A stretch of DNA of 64,000 bases, from assembly GCF_009733795.1 (NCBI RefSeq), contig NZ_WNXX01000004.1, positions 124,001 through 188,000 of the forward strand, given 5' to 3'. The translations under genes were made by a program, and so were the position numbers. Within the stretch, counting starts at the first letter, position 1. Each line of letters opens with the position of its first letter. This document shows positions 11,531 to 21,005 of the stretch, piece after piece. The stretch comes from Actinotalea caeni (GTDB lineage Bacteria > Actinomycetota > Actinomycetes > Actinomycetales > Beutenbergiaceae). The notes beneath the pieces are model-generated. The model was given only the letters and a program-made list of their open reading frames with translations, was not told where the DNA came from and made no database searches.

Positions 11531-12664
11531 TCAGCTCGCGAACCGGATCGGCTGCAGCAGGTAGCGGAAGGTGTCGGCCGAGTCGGGGCTGTCCCCGCCG
11601 CCGTCCTCCTGGCCGGTCATGACCGCCGGCTTGGTCGGGTGGGTGAACGACAGCCGGGTGTACGGGGTGCCCAGCGCGCCGAGACCGTCGAGCAGGTACT
11701 GCGGGTTGAACGCGGTCGTGATCTCCTCGCCGACCAGCGTCGACTCGAGCACCTCCGACGCCTGCGCGTCGTCGCCCTGACCCGCCTCGAGCACCACCTG
11801 GCCGTCGCTGAACGTCAGCCGGATCGGGGTGTTGCGCTCGGCGACCAGCGCGACGCGCTTGGCGGCCTCGATCAGCGCGGCCGACTCGGTGACCGTGTGC
11901 GTCGAGGTCTGCTCGGGGAACAGCCGCCGGACCGGCGGATACTCGCCGTCGACCAGCAGCGACGTCGTGTGCCGGCCGCCGGCCTCGAAACCGATGATGT
12001 CGGCGTTCTCGGCGAGCGAGATCTCGACCGCACCGGCGGAGGTCAGCGAGCGGGCGACGTCGGAGAGCGTGCGTGCGCGCACCAGCGCCTGCCGCTCGAT
12101 CGTCGGCGACGACGGCCGCCACACCATCTCGCGCATCGCGAGGCGGTACCGGTCGGTCGCCAGCAGCGTGAGCTTCTCACCGCTGATCTCGAGCTTGACG
12201 CCGGTGAGCAGCGGCAGCGTCTCGTCGCGGCCCGCGGCGATCGTGACCTGGCTGATCGCCTCCGCGAAGGCGTCGGCGTCGACCGAGCCGGCGTGCGCGG
12301 GCATCTCCGGCAGCGCCGGGTAGTCCTCGACGGGCATCGTCAGGAGAGTGAACCGCGAGGAGCCGCAGGTGACGTTGACGCGGGTGCCGTCGAGCACGAC
12401 GTCGACCGGCTTGCCCGGCAGCGCGCGGGAGATCTCGGCGAGCAGCCGGCCGGAGACGAGCACCGTGCCGGGCTCGTCGACCTCGGCCGCCACCTCGGAG
12501 CGGGCCGAGACCTCGTAGTCGAACGTGGACAGCGTCAGCGTGCCGTCGGCGGCCGCCTCCAGCCGCACCCCGGCGAGCACCGGCGCCGGCGGGCGGGTCG
12601 GCAGGGTTCGCGCGGTCCACGTGACGGCCTCGGCAAGGACATCGCGCTCGACCCTGAACTTCAC
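11531..12664 (-). CDS. dnaN: DNA polymerase III beta subunit (sliding clamp)
   Basis: This 377-residue clamp has the three repeated DNA-clamp domains. Recognisable stretches include the N-terminal MKFRVERDVLAEAV, the hydrophobic pocket region and the C-terminal RYLLQPIRFAS ending typical of actinobacterial DnaN. The GTG start at 12664 is preceded by GAGAGGTC. The frame extends a further 130 codons into the oriC region, but that part is not homologous. The clamp tethers the polymerase and serves as a hub for RecF-linked and mismatch-repair proteins. Confidence 0.97.
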   Translation of the reverse strand: MKFRVERDVLAEAVTWTARTLPTRPPAPVLAGVRLEAAADGTLTLSTFDYEVSARSEVAAEVDEPGTVLVSGRLLAEISRALPGKPVDVVLDGTRVNVTCGSSRFTLLTMPVEDYPALPEMPAHAGSVDADAFAEAISQVTIAAGRDETLPLLTGVKLEISGEKLTLLATDRYRLAMREMVWRPSSPTIERQALVRARTLSDVARSLTSAGAVEISLAENADIIGFEAGGRHTTSLLVDGEYPPVRRLFPEQTSTHTVTESAALIEAAKRVALVAERNTPIRLTFSDGQVVLEAGQGDDAQASEVLESTLVGEEITTAFNPQYLLDGLGALGTPYTRLSFTHPTKPAVMTGQEDGGGDSPDSADTFRYLLQPIRFAS

Positions 12665-13213
12665 TGTGCCGACCTCTCGTTCGCGGACATGGGGCACGAG
12701 CTCAGCGCCCGTGCCTCGGGACCCCGAGCATAGTGGCCACTCGGTGCCCGGACGCCGTCGTCCTTGGAGCCGAGAGGTGGAGAGTCGGATCGAGAGGTCC
12801 GGGTCGGGCCGGCCGGGCTCAGTTGGTTGTTCACACCCGGTCTTACAAGAAGATGTCATTGTCGTCATCGGTGGTGTGGATCCTGTGGGCAACCGACGTC
12901 GTCGCAGGTCGCGCCGCACGCCGAGGTGTGGACCGAGCTGCGCGCGGGTGTGTGTCGGGGTCGTGTAACTCGTGGACGAGCCAGTTCTGCACCGACGGCG
13001 TCCACCGGTTCGTCGGCCGTCGTCCACGGCGAACGACACGTTCTCCACCGTCATCCACAGCTGTATTCACATCTGTGTGTTTCGCCGCGACACGTGGGGT
13101 TGCTGTGGTAATCGAGGACGACGGGAGCGTCCGGTGGGCGACAGCCGTGAGCGGCCCGCAGGGTGGGTCGGAGCCGGCGGGGGCAGGTGGCGGCGTCCGG
13201 CTCTTCGGGCGCC
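12665..13213. other. oriC, dnaN-dnaA intergenic region
   Basis: This is a 549-bp gene-free region between dnaN and dnaA, the usual actinobacterial origin site. DnaA-box-like 9-mers include TTGTTCACA (12827-12835), the reverse of TTGCCCACA (12884-12892), the reverse of CGGTCCACA (12926-12934), TCATCCACA (13051-13059) and GTATTCACA (13063-13071). The part 12840-12880 (around TCTTACAAGAAGATGTCATT) is among the least GC-rich stretches and could help unwinding. Most boxes have one or more mismatches to TTGTCCACA, as in other high-GC origins. Confidence 0.85.
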
Positions 13214-14650
13214 TCAGGCGCGCTGCTGCTGCTTGATCCGGTTGGTCAGCTCGGTGACCTGGTTGAAGGTCGTGCGGCGCTCGGCCATCTGCTGACGGAT
13301 CTTGCGGTTGGCGTGCATGACCGTCGTGTGGTCGCGGCCGCCGAACAGCTGGCCGATCTTCGGCAGCGACAGCTCGGTGAGCTCGCGGCACAGGTACATC
13401 GCGATCTGGCGCGCGTTGACGAGAACGCGTGAGCGGTCGGCGCTGCACAGCGCGTCGATCGTCACCCCGAAGTAGTTCGCGGTCTGGCCCATGATCACCG
13501 ACGGCGTGATCTCGGCACCCTCGTCGTCGGTGATGAGGTCCTTGAGCACCATCTCCGCCAGCGCCAGGTCCACCGACTGCTGGTTGAGGTTGGCGAACGC
13601 CGTCACCCGGATGAGCGCGCCCTCGAGCTCGCGGATGTTCGAGGAGATCTTCGAGGCGATGTACTCGAGCACCTCCGGCGGCGTCTGCAGCGACTCGGCG
13701 CCCTCCTTCTTGCGGAGGATCGCGATGCGGGTCTCGAGGTCCGGCGGCTTGACGTCGGTGAGCAGCCCCCACTCGAAGCGCGAACGCATCCGGTCGTGGA
13801 ACCCGTCGAGCGCCTTCGGCGGCTGGTCGGAGGTGATGACGACCTGCTTGCGGTCGTTGTGCAGGGTGTTGAACGTGTGGAAGAACTCCTCCATCGTCTG
13901 GTCCTTGCCCTGCAAGAACTGGATGTCGTCGATGAGGAGCACGTCGACCTCGCGGTAGCGGCGCTGGAACGCCTCCGCCTTGTCGTCGCGGATCGAGTTG
14001 ATGAAGTCGTTGGTGAACTCCTCCGAGTTCACGTACCGCACCCGCACCCCGGGGTAGAGGTTGCGCGCGTAGTGCCCGATCGCGTGCAGCAGGTGGGTCT
14101 TGCCCAGCCCGGACTGCCCGTAGATGAACAGCGGGTTGTACGCCTTCGCCGGCGCCTCGGCCACGGCGGTCGCGGCCGCGTGGGCGAACCGGTTGCTCGA
14201 GCCGATGACGAAGGTGTCGAACGTGTAGTTGGGGTTGAGGCGCGCGTTCGGGTCCACGCCGACGCCGTCGATGCGGGCGTCCTGCCGGCGCTCGTGCCGC
14301 TGCTCCGGGCGCGGCTCGACGCGAACCGGCGGCGCCGGTTGCGGTGCGGGCTCGGGCGGCGGTGCGGCCGCGTCCAGGGACGGGTCGACCGTGACCGCGA
14401 CCTTGACGTCGCGAATCAGGGCGTCCGAGAGCGCCGCGGTGATCGACTCGCGCGCCCGGGTCTCGATGAACTCCTTGGCGAACTCGCTCGGCACCGCCAG
14501 CAGGATCGTGTCGTCGATGACGCCGAGCGGCTTCGTCAGCCGGATGAAGCCGAGCTGCGCGCCCGTCACCTCACCGCGGTCCTGGAGGATGTCGACGGCG
14601 CGTGCCCAGCCCTGGGCCAACGCCTCGGTCTCGACTGGCTCCTGACTCAA
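13214..14650 (-). CDS. dnaA: Chromosomal replication initiator protein DnaA
   Basis: This 478-residue initiator has an N-terminal domain I, a Pro-rich linker (about residues 92-135) and an AAA+ domain. Walker A is GQSGLGKTH at about residues 178-186, and Walker B is LLIDDIQ. The C-terminal DNA-binding domain has the signature [16 protein letters not shown] start at 14650 is proposed because GAGG lies 9 bp upstream and the product starts MSQEPVE. The in-frame ATG at 14659 directly abuts that GAGG and would leave no spacing. It is transcribed toward oriC and dnaN. Confidence 0.96.
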   Translation of the reverse strand: MSQEPVETEALAQGWARAVDILQDRGEVTGAQLGFIRLTKPLGVIDDTILLAVPSEFAKEFIETRARESITAALSDALIRDVKVAVTVDPSLDAAAPPPEPAPQPAPPVRVEPRPEQRHERRQDARIDGVGVDPNARLNPNYTFDTFVIGSSNRFAHAAATAVAEAPAKAYNPLFIYGQSGLGKTHLLHAIGHYARNLYPGVRVRYVNSEEFTNDFINSIRDDKAEAFQRRYREVDVLLIDDIQFLQGKDQTMEEFFHTFNTLHNDRKQVVITSDQPPKALDGFHDRMRSRFEWGLLTDVKPPDLETRIAILRKKEGAESLQTPPEVLEYIASKISSNIRELEGALIRVTAFANLNQQSVDLALAEMVLKDLITDDEGAEITPSVIMGQTANYFGVTIDALCSADRSRVLVNARQIAMYLCRELTELSLPKIGQLFGGRDHTTVMHANRKIRQQMAERRTTFNQVTELTNRIKQQQRA

Positions 14651-15160
14651 CCGGCACATCCTCGCTCACGGTTGTGAACACGCGGTCCACAACTCCATCC
14701 ACAGACTGTGGGAAGGTCCCCTCAGCACCGACAGCTCCGCCGACGTCCCCCGGCGCGTGCTGAGCGGCCATGCTAACGCCGCCGTGTTGTCCACAGGTGC
14801 GAGTCGAGCCAGGCGTCCGGATCGTCCACGCGTGTCGGAGATCGAGCACGAGGCTCGCGCCGGCGTCGGCGGGTGCGGCGCGAGGACGGGCAGCCGGACG
14901 AGCGTCGCCGGACCGCCGCGACACGGGCGCGAGCTGTGGCGCAGATCTCCGTGATCTCGCGGGTCGTCGAGGCTGCGGGGTTTGACCGCGGTCGCGACGT
15001 GCACCTATCCTTGTGCGGTTGTGTGCCGGGGTCCCGGTGCCTGCGGAGACCCGAGCCGAACCGGCAGGGCGATCCGCGCGCGGGCCGTCGCACACTCAGA
15101 CCTCGTCGGTCGGGACCCTTCACCCTGCCGGCAACATTCCGAGCATGACGGAGTCGTGAA
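14651..15160. promoter_or_regulatory. dnaA-rpmH divergent promoter region with DnaA boxes
   Basis: This is a 510-bp gene-free interval between divergent dnaA and rpmH. It carries a perfect TTGTCCACA at 14787-14795, CGGTCCACA at 14683-14691, CCATCCACA at 14695-14703, and the reverse of a TGTTCACAA-like box near 14672-14680. These sit close to the dnaA start and suit autoregulation by DnaA. They may also extend the origin, which would then flank dnaA on both sides. Confidence 0.65.
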
Positions 15161-15298
15161 GTGAGCAAGCGGACGTTCCAGCCGAACAACCGGCGCCGGG
15201 CCAAGGTGCACGGCTTCCGGCTGCGCATGCGGACCCGTGCGGGCCGCGCCATCCTCGCCGCGCGCCGCCGCAAGGGTCGCGCCCAGATCTCGGCCTGA
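15161..15298 (+). CDS. rpmH: 50S ribosomal protein L34
   Basis: This is a 45-residue basic protein beginning with a GTG codon and reading [22 protein letters not shown]. It ends in KGRAQISA, the classical L34 sequence. It is a component of the large ribosomal subunit. As in nearly all bacteria it lies beside dnaA and directly upstream of rnpA (9 bp between them). Confidence 0.97.
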   Translation: MSKRTFQPNNRRRAKVHGFRLRMRTRAGRAILAARRRKGRAQISA

Positions 15299-15307
15299 GC
15301 CGTACCG

Positions 15308-15709
15308 GTGCTGCCCGCGCGGCACCGGATGCGGCACGGCGACGAGTTCGCCCGTGCCATCCGATCGGGGAGCCGAGGCAGCAGCCGCCACGTCGTGGTG
15401 CACCTGCTGCCGGCCTCCCCACCCCACGATCCCACCCCTGCCGACCCGGCACGGGTGGGTTTCGTCGTCTCCAAGGCCGTCGGCGGCGCAGTGCAGCGCA
15501 ACAGGGTGCGACGGCGGTTGCGGGAGATCGTGCGCGCCCGGCTGAGCGAGCTGCCCGACGGCGCGCTCGTCGTCGTCCGGGCGCTGCCGAGCAGCGCGGC
15601 GGCCGATTTCGCGGAACTGAGCGACGCCGTCGGACGTTCCCTGGGCATGGCGATCGGGAAGGCGGCACGCACCGGGCCCGCCCGACGCGACGGCGGGAGC
15701 CGAGGGTGA
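15308..15709 (+). CDS. rnpA: Ribonuclease P protein component
   Basis: This 133-residue basic protein is the protein subunit of RNase P, which trims tRNA 5' leaders. The RNR motif is present as [17 protein letters not shown], with the family start [21 protein letters not shown]. The GTG start follows rpmH closely. The stop overlaps the start of yidD by 4 bp (GTGA), showing translational coupling. Confidence 0.96.
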   Translation: MLPARHRMRHGDEFARAIRSGSRGSSRHVVVHLLPASPPHDPTPADPARVGFVVSKAVGGAVQRNRVRRRLREIVRARLSELPDGALVVVRALPSSAAADFAELSDAVGRSLGMAIGKAARTGPARRDGGSRG

Positions 15710-16128
15710 GCGGCGCCGACGGGCGCACCGAGCCGACCCCTCGCGAGGCGCCCGGGCACGTGCACGACGCGGACGACCTCGCGGGCGCCGAGACGCCCCG
15801 ACCCGGGCCGGTGGCCTGGCTGCTCACCGGGCTGGTGCGTGGCTACCAGCTGATCGTGTCGCCCTGGTTCGCCCCCACCTGCCGTTACTACCCGAGCTGC
15901 TCGGCGTACGCGATCGGTGCGCTGCGCACGCACGGCGCGCTCAAGGGCACCGCGCTCGCCGTCTGGCGGGTGCTGCGCTGCAACCCCTGGTCGGCGGGCG
16001 GCGTCGACCACGTACCACCACGACGTCCGCGGCCCGGTCGGGGACCGTCGACGACCCACCCCGGGTCGGAGGGTGAGGCGGAAGGCCGTACCCTCGGAAG
16101 CCGGACCTCGCGCCAGGCCCGTGCCTGA
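15706..16128 (+). CDS. yidD: Membrane protein insertion efficiency factor YidD
   Basis: This is a 140-residue member of the YidD (DUF37) family. The signature Cys cluster is present as [13 protein letters not shown], followed by [15 protein letters not shown]. The domain sits at about residues 37-108. It has an acidic N-terminal extension and a basic C-terminal tail of about 30 residues, making it longer than the usual 70-100. It assists YidC-dependent insertion of membrane proteins. The start GTG overlaps rnpA. Confidence 0.95.
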   Translation: MSGADGRTEPTPREAPGHVHDADDLAGAETPRPGPVAWLLTGLVRGYQLIVSPWFAPTCRYYPSCSAYAIGALRTHGALKGTALAVWRVLRCNPWSAGGVDHVPPRRPRPGRGPSTTHPGSEGEAEGRTLGSRTSRQARA

Positions 16129-16157
16129 GCGCGCTCGCGGAAGAGACGAAAGACTTC

Positions 16158-17312
16158 ATGGACTGGTTTGACGGGCTCCTGTGGCCGCTCAAGGTCGCCG
16201 TGGCATGGATCATGGTGCGCGCGCACGACGTGCTCACCTGGCTGGGCATGCCGGCCGAGGGCGGCTGGACGTGGCTGCTGTCGATCGTGGCGCTGGTGGT
16301 GGTCATCCGTGTGCTGCTGATCCCGCTGTTCGTGCGCCAGATCAAGGCGTCGCGCGGCATGCAGCTCGTGCAGCCCGAGATCCAGAAGCTGCAGAAGAAG
16401 TACAAGGGCAAGACCGACCCGGCGTCGCGTCAGGCCATGCAGCAGGAGATGATGCAGATCTACAAGGAGGCCGGCACCTCGCCGTTCGCCTCCTGCCTCC
16501 CGCTGCTGGCGCAGATGCCGATCTTCTTCGCGCTGTTCCGGGTGCTGTACTCGCTCGGCCCGCTCGCGAACGGCACCTACGACGACGGCAACCGCACGAG
16601 CATCGGCCCGTTGACGGCGGAGCTCGCGCTGCAGGCCGAGTCCTCGACGATCTTCGGCGCCCGGCTGTCCGACACCTTCCTGCTGTCGGACACGCTCAAC
16701 GTCAAGATCATCTGCGCGGCGCTCGTCGTCATCATGTCGGCGACCACCCTCTTCACGCAGCGCCAGCTGACGATGAAGAACATGCCGCAGTCGGCGCTCG
16801 ACAACCCGATGGCGCGCCAGCAGCGGATCCTCATGTACATCCTGCCGCTGGTGTTCGCGTTCTCCGGCGTGAACTTCCCGATCGGTGTGCTCGTCTACTG
16901 GACGACCTCCAACATCTGGTCGATGGGCCAGCAGTGGTGGGTCATCCACAACAACCCCACGCCCGGGTCCGAGGCGGAGCGGCTCTACCTCGAGCGCAAG
17001 GCACGCCGGGCTGCGCGTCGCGGCGGAGCGCCGCTGGAGGACGAGACCGCCGCCACCTCGACCGCGCTCGAGGACGCGCCGCGGCCGCAGAGCGGGCAGC
17101 GGCAGCAGCCGAAGAAGAGCACGCCGCGCAGCAAGCGCGCCCAGCGCCCCGGGGGCCAGCAGGCGGCGAGCGCCCCGTCGGCCGCGTCGCCCGCCGACGC
17201 CGTGCAGGACGCGCCGATCGAGGACGCCGTCGACCCCGCCAGCAGCGAGGCCGCGCAGGCCCGCACGAGCGGCGGACCCAGCACCAAGCCCAAGAAGAAG
17301 CGCAAGAAGTGA
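16158..17312 (+). CDS. yidC: Membrane protein insertase YidC
   Basis: This 384-residue Oxa1/YidC/Alb3 insertase has a first helix around residues 38-60 and the conserved core (IRVLLIPLFVRQIKASRGMQ, containing the functional Arg in the first core helix). It has the cytoplasmic coiled hairpin (QPEIQKLQKKYKGK) and further helices to about residue 260. The last ~110 residues form a basic, Ala/Gln/Ser-rich tail ending KPKKKRKK, probably ribosome- or RNA-contacting. It lies between yidD and the jag gene in the standard order. Confidence 0.97.
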   Translation: MDWFDGLLWPLKVAVAWIMVRAHDVLTWLGMPAEGGWTWLLSIVALVVVIRVLLIPLFVRQIKASRGMQLVQPEIQKLQKKYKGKTDPASRQAMQQEMMQIYKEAGTSPFASCLPLLAQMPIFFALFRVLYSLGPLANGTYDDGNRTSIGPLTAELALQAESSTIFGARLSDTFLLSDTLNVKIICAALVVIMSATTLFTQRQLTMKNMPQSALDNPMARQQRILMYILPLVFAFSGVNFPIGVLVYWTTSNIWSMGQQWWVIHNNPTPGSEAERLYLERKARRAARRGGAPLEDETAATSTALEDAPRPQSGQRQQPKKSTPRSKRAQRPGGQQAASAPSAASPADAVQDAPIEDAVDPASSEAAQARTSGGPSTKPKKKRKK

Positions 17313-17319
17313 GCCCCCG

Positions 17320-17853
17320 ATGACCGACACCGATATCCCGAGCGTCCCCGCCGAGGACGCGCCCGCCGCCGACTCCGACACCAGCAAGCTCGAGCGCGAG
17401 GGCGACATCGCGGCCGACTACCTCGAGGAGCTGCTCGACATCGCCGACATCGACGGCGACATCGACATCGACGTCGACCACGGCCGTGCCGCGGTCGAGA
17501 TCGTCTCGGACGAGGACGGCGGCCGTGGGCTGCGCCGGCTCGTGGGCGACGCGGGCGAGGTCCTCGACGCGCTCCAGGAGCTGACCCGGCTGGCGGTGCA
17601 GACGCAGACCGGTGAGCGCTCCCGACTCATGCTCGACATCGCAGGTCACCGCCGCGCGCGCCGCAACACGCTGACCGAGATCGCGAACGAGGCGATCGCG
17701 CAGGTCCGCACGAGCGGTCAGGACGTCAGCCTCGAGGCGATGAACCCGTTCGAGCGCAAGGTCGTCCACGACGCCGTCGCCGCGGCGGGGCTGGTGAGCG
17801 ACTCCGAGGGTGTGGAGCCCAACCGGCGCGTCGTCATCCGCGCGCCGCGCTGA
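17320..17853 (+). CDS. Jag/KhpB family R3H RNA-binding protein
   Basis: This is a 177-residue protein with an acidic N-terminus, a KH-like central domain (about residues 35-105) and a C-terminal R3H domain. The R3H motif region reads NPFERKVVHDAV, with ANEAIAQVR upstream. Jag/KhpB proteins bind RNA and are linked with envelope growth and YidC. The N-terminal Jag-N domain of Firmicutes is absent, which is normal for actinobacteria. The ATG at 17320 lies 7 bp after the yidC stop. Confidence 0.93.
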   Translation: MTDTDIPSVPAEDAPAADSDTSKLEREGDIAADYLEELLDIADIDGDIDIDVDHGRAAVEIVSDEDGGRGLRRLVGDAGEVLDALQELTRLAVQTQTGERSRLMLDIAGHRRARRNTLTEIANEAIAQVRTSGQDVSLEAMNPFERKVVHDAVAAAGLVSDSEGVEPNRRVVIRAPR

Positions 17854-17866
17854 CCCGGGGCGCGAG

Positions 17867-18505
17867 GTGTCGGAACCGGCGGCGGACGTCGTCGAGCACG
17901 ACGACCGCAGCGTCGAGATCCTCGGCGCGGGGTTCGACGGCGCGGCCACGTTCGCGCGGATGCTCGCCGCCGAGGGCGAGCTGCGCGGCCTGATCGGTCC
18001 GCGCGAGCTCCCTCGGCTGTGGCGTCGGCACGTGGTGAACAGCGCCGCGGTCGTGCCGTTCCTGCCGGCCGAGGGTGCCCTGGTCGACGTGGGCTCGGGT
18101 GCCGGGCTGCCCGGCGTGGTGGTGGCACTCGTGCGCCCGGACCTCGAGGTGCACCTCGTCGAGCCGATGCAGCGCAGGGTCGCGTGGCTCACCGAGGTGG
18201 TCGACCGTCTCGAGCTGACCAACGTGACGATCCACGGCGCTCGCGCAGAGGAGCTCCACGGGACGCTCGTCGCGGAGGCCGTCACCGCACGTGCGGTCGC
18301 CGCTCTCGACAAGCTCGCGCGGTGGACCCTTCCGATGGTGCGCATGGGCGGTGCGCTGCTCGCGATGAAGGGCGCCCGCGCCGCTGAGGAGGTCGCCAAG
18401 GCTCGCACGGTGATGCGGACCTTCGGCGTGACGGACGTGCAGGTGCACGACGTCGACCTCTACGACGACGGCGACGTCACCCGCGTGGTCGAGGTCCGCA
18501 GGTAG
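17867..18505 (+). CDS. rsmG: 16S rRNA (guanine527-N7)-methyltransferase RsmG
   Basis: This is a 212-residue SAM-dependent methyltransferase (GidB family). It shows the N-terminal LPRLWRRHVVNSAAVVPFLP motif, the SAM-binding loop VDVGSGAGLPGVV and the acidic VHLVEPMQRRVAWL strand. It methylates G527 of 16S rRNA; loss gives low-level streptomycin resistance in other bacteria. A GTG start at 17867 is used, 13 bp after jag. In most relatives parA follows directly, but here an unrelated metabolic segment and a long gene-free stretch intervene. Confidence 0.95.
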   Translation: MSEPAADVVEHDDRSVEILGAGFDGAATFARMLAAEGELRGLIGPRELPRLWRRHVVNSAAVVPFLPAEGALVDVGSGAGLPGVVVALVRPDLEVHLVEPMQRRVAWLTEVVDRLELTNVTIHGARAEELHGTLVAEAVTARAVAALDKLARWTLPMVRMGGALLAMKGARAAEEVAKARTVMRTFGVTDVQVHDVDLYDDGDVTRVVEVRR

Positions 18506-18521
18506 CGACACCGGCGCCGCG

Positions 18522-19211
18522 TCAGCGCTGGACGAAGCGCTGGCAGACGCCTCGGAGGTGCGCCTGCAGCGCTTCTTGGGCGCCGTCGTGGTCATGCTCG
18601 GCGACCCGGAGGGCGATGCTGCCGTGCTCGGCGATCGTCTCGTCGAGGTCGAGGTGCCCACGGCCACGGTCCCAGCTGTGCCGCATGCGGTGCGCGTGCA
18701 CGCCGAGCGAGCTGTGCATGGCGGTCAGGAACTCGTTGGCGGCGAAGGTGAAGAAGGTGCGGTGGAACTCCAGGTCCGCGTCGAAGTACTCCCGCACGAG
18801 CGCGTAGTCCATCGTCTCGCTTCTCCGGAGCCGCTCGGCTGCCTCGACGTGCGCGTGGTGGACCGCGTCGAGCCGGGTGGCGAGGTCCTCCCAGCTGGAA
18901 CGGAACGCCCTGGTGAGTGCGGCCCGCTCGACGACGAGCCGCGCGTCGATGAGCTCCTCGATCTGCTGCTCGTCCAAGGGTGGCGCGGCGACGTAGCCGC
19001 GCTGCGCGCGGTACTGGATGAGACCCGAGCGCTCGAGCGAGACGAGCGCCTCGCGGACGGGCGTCGGCGAGACGCCGAGCTCGCGAGCGAGCGCCTCGAT
19101 GCTCACCCGCTCACCCGGTGCCCATGCTCCGGTCGTCAAGCGGTCGAAGACGACCTGGTGGATGTCCGCGCGCATGGCGCGACGTGACTCCGGCGTGTCC
19201 CGACCCGTCAT
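18522..19211 (-). CDS. GntR-family transcriptional regulator (FCD/FadR type)
   Basis: This 229-residue protein has an N-terminal winged helix (about residues 15-80) containing PGERVSIEALARELGVSPTPVREAL. An all-helical FCD ligand-binding domain follows, with the metal-binding histidine region (DADLEFHRTFF, HGSIALRVAEHD). The ATG at 19211 is chosen since the domain begins 15 residues later. It is convergent with rsmG and divergent from the amidase operon, so it most likely controls the amidase and ABC importer. Effectors of this subfamily are usually small carboxylates. Confidence 0.9.
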   Translation of the reverse strand: MTGRDTPESRRAMRADIHQVVFDRLTTGAWAPGERVSIEALARELGVSPTPVREALVSLERSGLIQYRAQRGYVAAPPLDEQQIEELIDARLVVERAALTRAFRSSWEDLATRLDAVHHAHVEAAERLRRSETMDYALVREYFDADLEFHRTFFTFAANEFLTAMHSSLGVHAHRMRHSWDRGRGHLDLDETIAEHGSIALRVAEHDHDGAQEALQAHLRGVCQRFVQR

Positions 19212-19379
19212 CGGCTCATGGCCGCACGCGGGTCCCCGAGTCGCTGCGGTCGCGTGCCCCTGGTCCGCTGCACAGGCATCGAGTGTAGGCCGCGACGTCG
19301 GACGAGGCCGTGGGCCTGCGTCCGATGACCGCGCGCAGCCCCGTTGGTGCGCGGCGGACGGGGGCGTGTGGAGCACTGT

Positions 19380-19500
19380 GAGGAGCCGTAGATCCTATCG
19401 ATTTGGGTGCTCAATGGCGTGGGCCAGGTGCGGTCATGCCCGTCGTTGCGGGAATCCTCCGAGTTGACATCGGCGCCAACCTATAGGATTCTGCAGTCTC
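19380..19500. promoter_or_regulatory. Divergent control region between GntR and amidase genes
   Basis: Within the 447-bp gap (19212-19658), ATCCTAT (19392-19398) and its complement ATAGGAT (19483-19489) form separated half-sites. The second is part of an 8-bp palindrome CCTATAGG (19480-19487). A TTGACA hexamer lies at 19464-19469, though no -10 stands at ideal spacing. This stretch is less GC-rich than its flanks. It is a plausible binding region for the GntR protein. Nothing gene-like is seen in 19500-19658. Confidence 0.45.
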
Positions 19501-19658
19501 CGACAAGGAGACGATGCGTGATGGATGACGGTGTCCACCGGCTGTGTCGGGCGCGACGGACGCGCCCGCAGTTCGTGATGCCTCGGCCCCGTGCGCGGCG
19601 AGCGAGTCCTCGTCGTGGGTCGCCTACAGGCCTCGGCCTCCGCGTCGGAGGGTGAGCC

Positions 19659-21005
19659 GTGCACGACGCCACCATCGGTGAGGTCGCGCGATCGATCCGC
19701 TCCGGAGCGGTCACCCCGACCGAGCTGCTCGAGCAGGTCCTCGAGCGGATCGACCGTCTCGACCCCGTTCTGCAGAGCTACGCGGCCGTGATGTCCGACG
19801 CGGCGCACCAGGACGCGGCTCGCGCGACCGCGGAGGTGCGCGCCGGCCGCGTCCGAGGGCCGCTGCACGGCGTCCCGGTCGCGGTGAAGGACCTCTACGG
19901 GACCGCCGGCACACCGACGTCGTTCGGGTCGGCGCACCTCTCCCTCGACCTGGACGACGCCGAGGTGGTCACGAGGCTGCGAACGGCCGGGGCCGTCGTC
20001 GTCGGCAAGCTGCGGATGTCGGAGGCGGCGCTCACCGACCACGGGGTCGGCCTGCCGGTGCCGCTCAACCCGTGGGACCACGACACCTGGGTGGGCACCT
20101 CCTCGAGCGGCTGCGGTGCCGCGACGGCGGCAGGTCTGTGCTTCGCCTCCATCGGGTCGGACACCGGCGGGTCCGTGCGCGGACCGGCCACGGCGGCCGG
20201 GCTCACCGGGCTGAAGCCGACGCGCGGGCGTGTCCCGGCCGACGGTGGGCTGCCGTTGTCGCGCTCGCTGGACACGGTGGGCCCCTTCGCGCGCTCGGCG
20301 CAGGACTGCCGGATCGTGCTCGAGGCCATCGCCGATCCTCGCCCGCTCACCGACGAGCTCCCGCAACGACCGCTGCGGATCGGCGTCGACCACCGCCTGC
20401 TCGACTCGGTCGCGGCGGCGACGCGCGCCATGATCCTCGAGACGGCGGAGGTCTTCAGGACGCTGGACGTCCAGGTCGTCGAGGTGACCGTCCCCGACGG
20501 CCGTGGTCTCGCCGACGACTGGGTGACCTACGTCGGAGCCGAGGCCGTCGAGGACATCGGTCACCTCTACCCGGACGACAGGCGCGAGAGCTTCGGACCC
20601 GAGGTGCGTCACGTCCTCGAGCAGGGCGCGCACGCCACCGAGGACGAGCTCGCGCGCATCCGTGCGGACGCGCGCTCCTACCAGCAGTCGCTCGACGCCG
20701 TGCTCGACGTCGTCGACGCCGTCCTGCTGCCGACCGTGAGCAGACCCTCACCGACGCTGGCCGACATCGCAGAGATGCGCCGCGACTACGCCGTCTGGAA
20801 CAGCGAGCTGATGCGACTGACCTGCCCCATGAACTTCTCCGGCCATCCCGCCCTCACGATGCCGACCGGCTTCGGTGACCGCGGCACACCTCTCGGCGCC
20901 CAGCTCGTCGGCCGTCACAACGAGGAGAACCTGCTGCTGCATCTCGGCGAGCTCTTCCAGAGCGTCACCGACCACCACAGCCGCCGACCAGCGGGCTGTC
21001 CCTGA
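19659..21005 (+). CDS. Amidase-signature family amidase
   Basis: This 448-residue amidase-signature hydrolase shows the Ser-cisSer-Lys triad: Lys77 in PVAVKDLYG, the cis-Ser around 148 in VGTSSSGCGAA, and nucleophile Ser172 in SDTGGSVRGP. It hydrolyses an amide to the acid plus ammonia or an amine. It is not GatA: no gatB or gatC is near, and it sits beside a solute importer. The GTG start follows a GGAGGGTGAG ribosome binding site. It probably acts on a substrate delivered by the downstream ABC transporter. Confidence 0.92.
   Translation: MHDATIGEVARSIRSGAVTPTELLEQVLERIDRLDPVLQSYAAVMSDAAHQDAARATAEVRAGRVRGPLHGVPVAVKDLYGTAGTPTSFGSAHLSLDLDDAEVVTRLRTAGAVVVGKLRMSEAALTDHGVGLPVPLNPWDHDTWVGTSSSGCGAATAAGLCFASIGSDTGGSVRGPATAAGLTGLKPTRGRVPADGGLPLSRSLDTVGPFARSAQDCRIVLEAIADPRPLTDELPQRPLRIGVDHRLLDSVAAATRAMILETAEVFRTLDVQVVEVTVPDGRGLADDWVTYVGAEAVEDIGHLYPDDRRESFGPEVRHVLEQGAHATEDELARIRADARSYQQSLDAVLDVVDAVLLPTVSRPSPTLADIAEMRRDYAVWNSELMRLTCPMNFSGHPALTMPTGFGDRGTPLGAQLVGRHNEENLLLHLGELFQSVTDHHSRRPAGCP

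Noticed and set aside
12665-13054. 130-codon N-terminal extension of DnaN
   Set aside because: It overlaps oriC and is non-homologous; GTG 12664 with its ribosome binding site gives the normal clamp start.
19659-21005. GatA subunit of tRNA amidotransferase
   Set aside because: No gatB or gatC nearby and the gene is paired with a GntR regulator and a solute importer.
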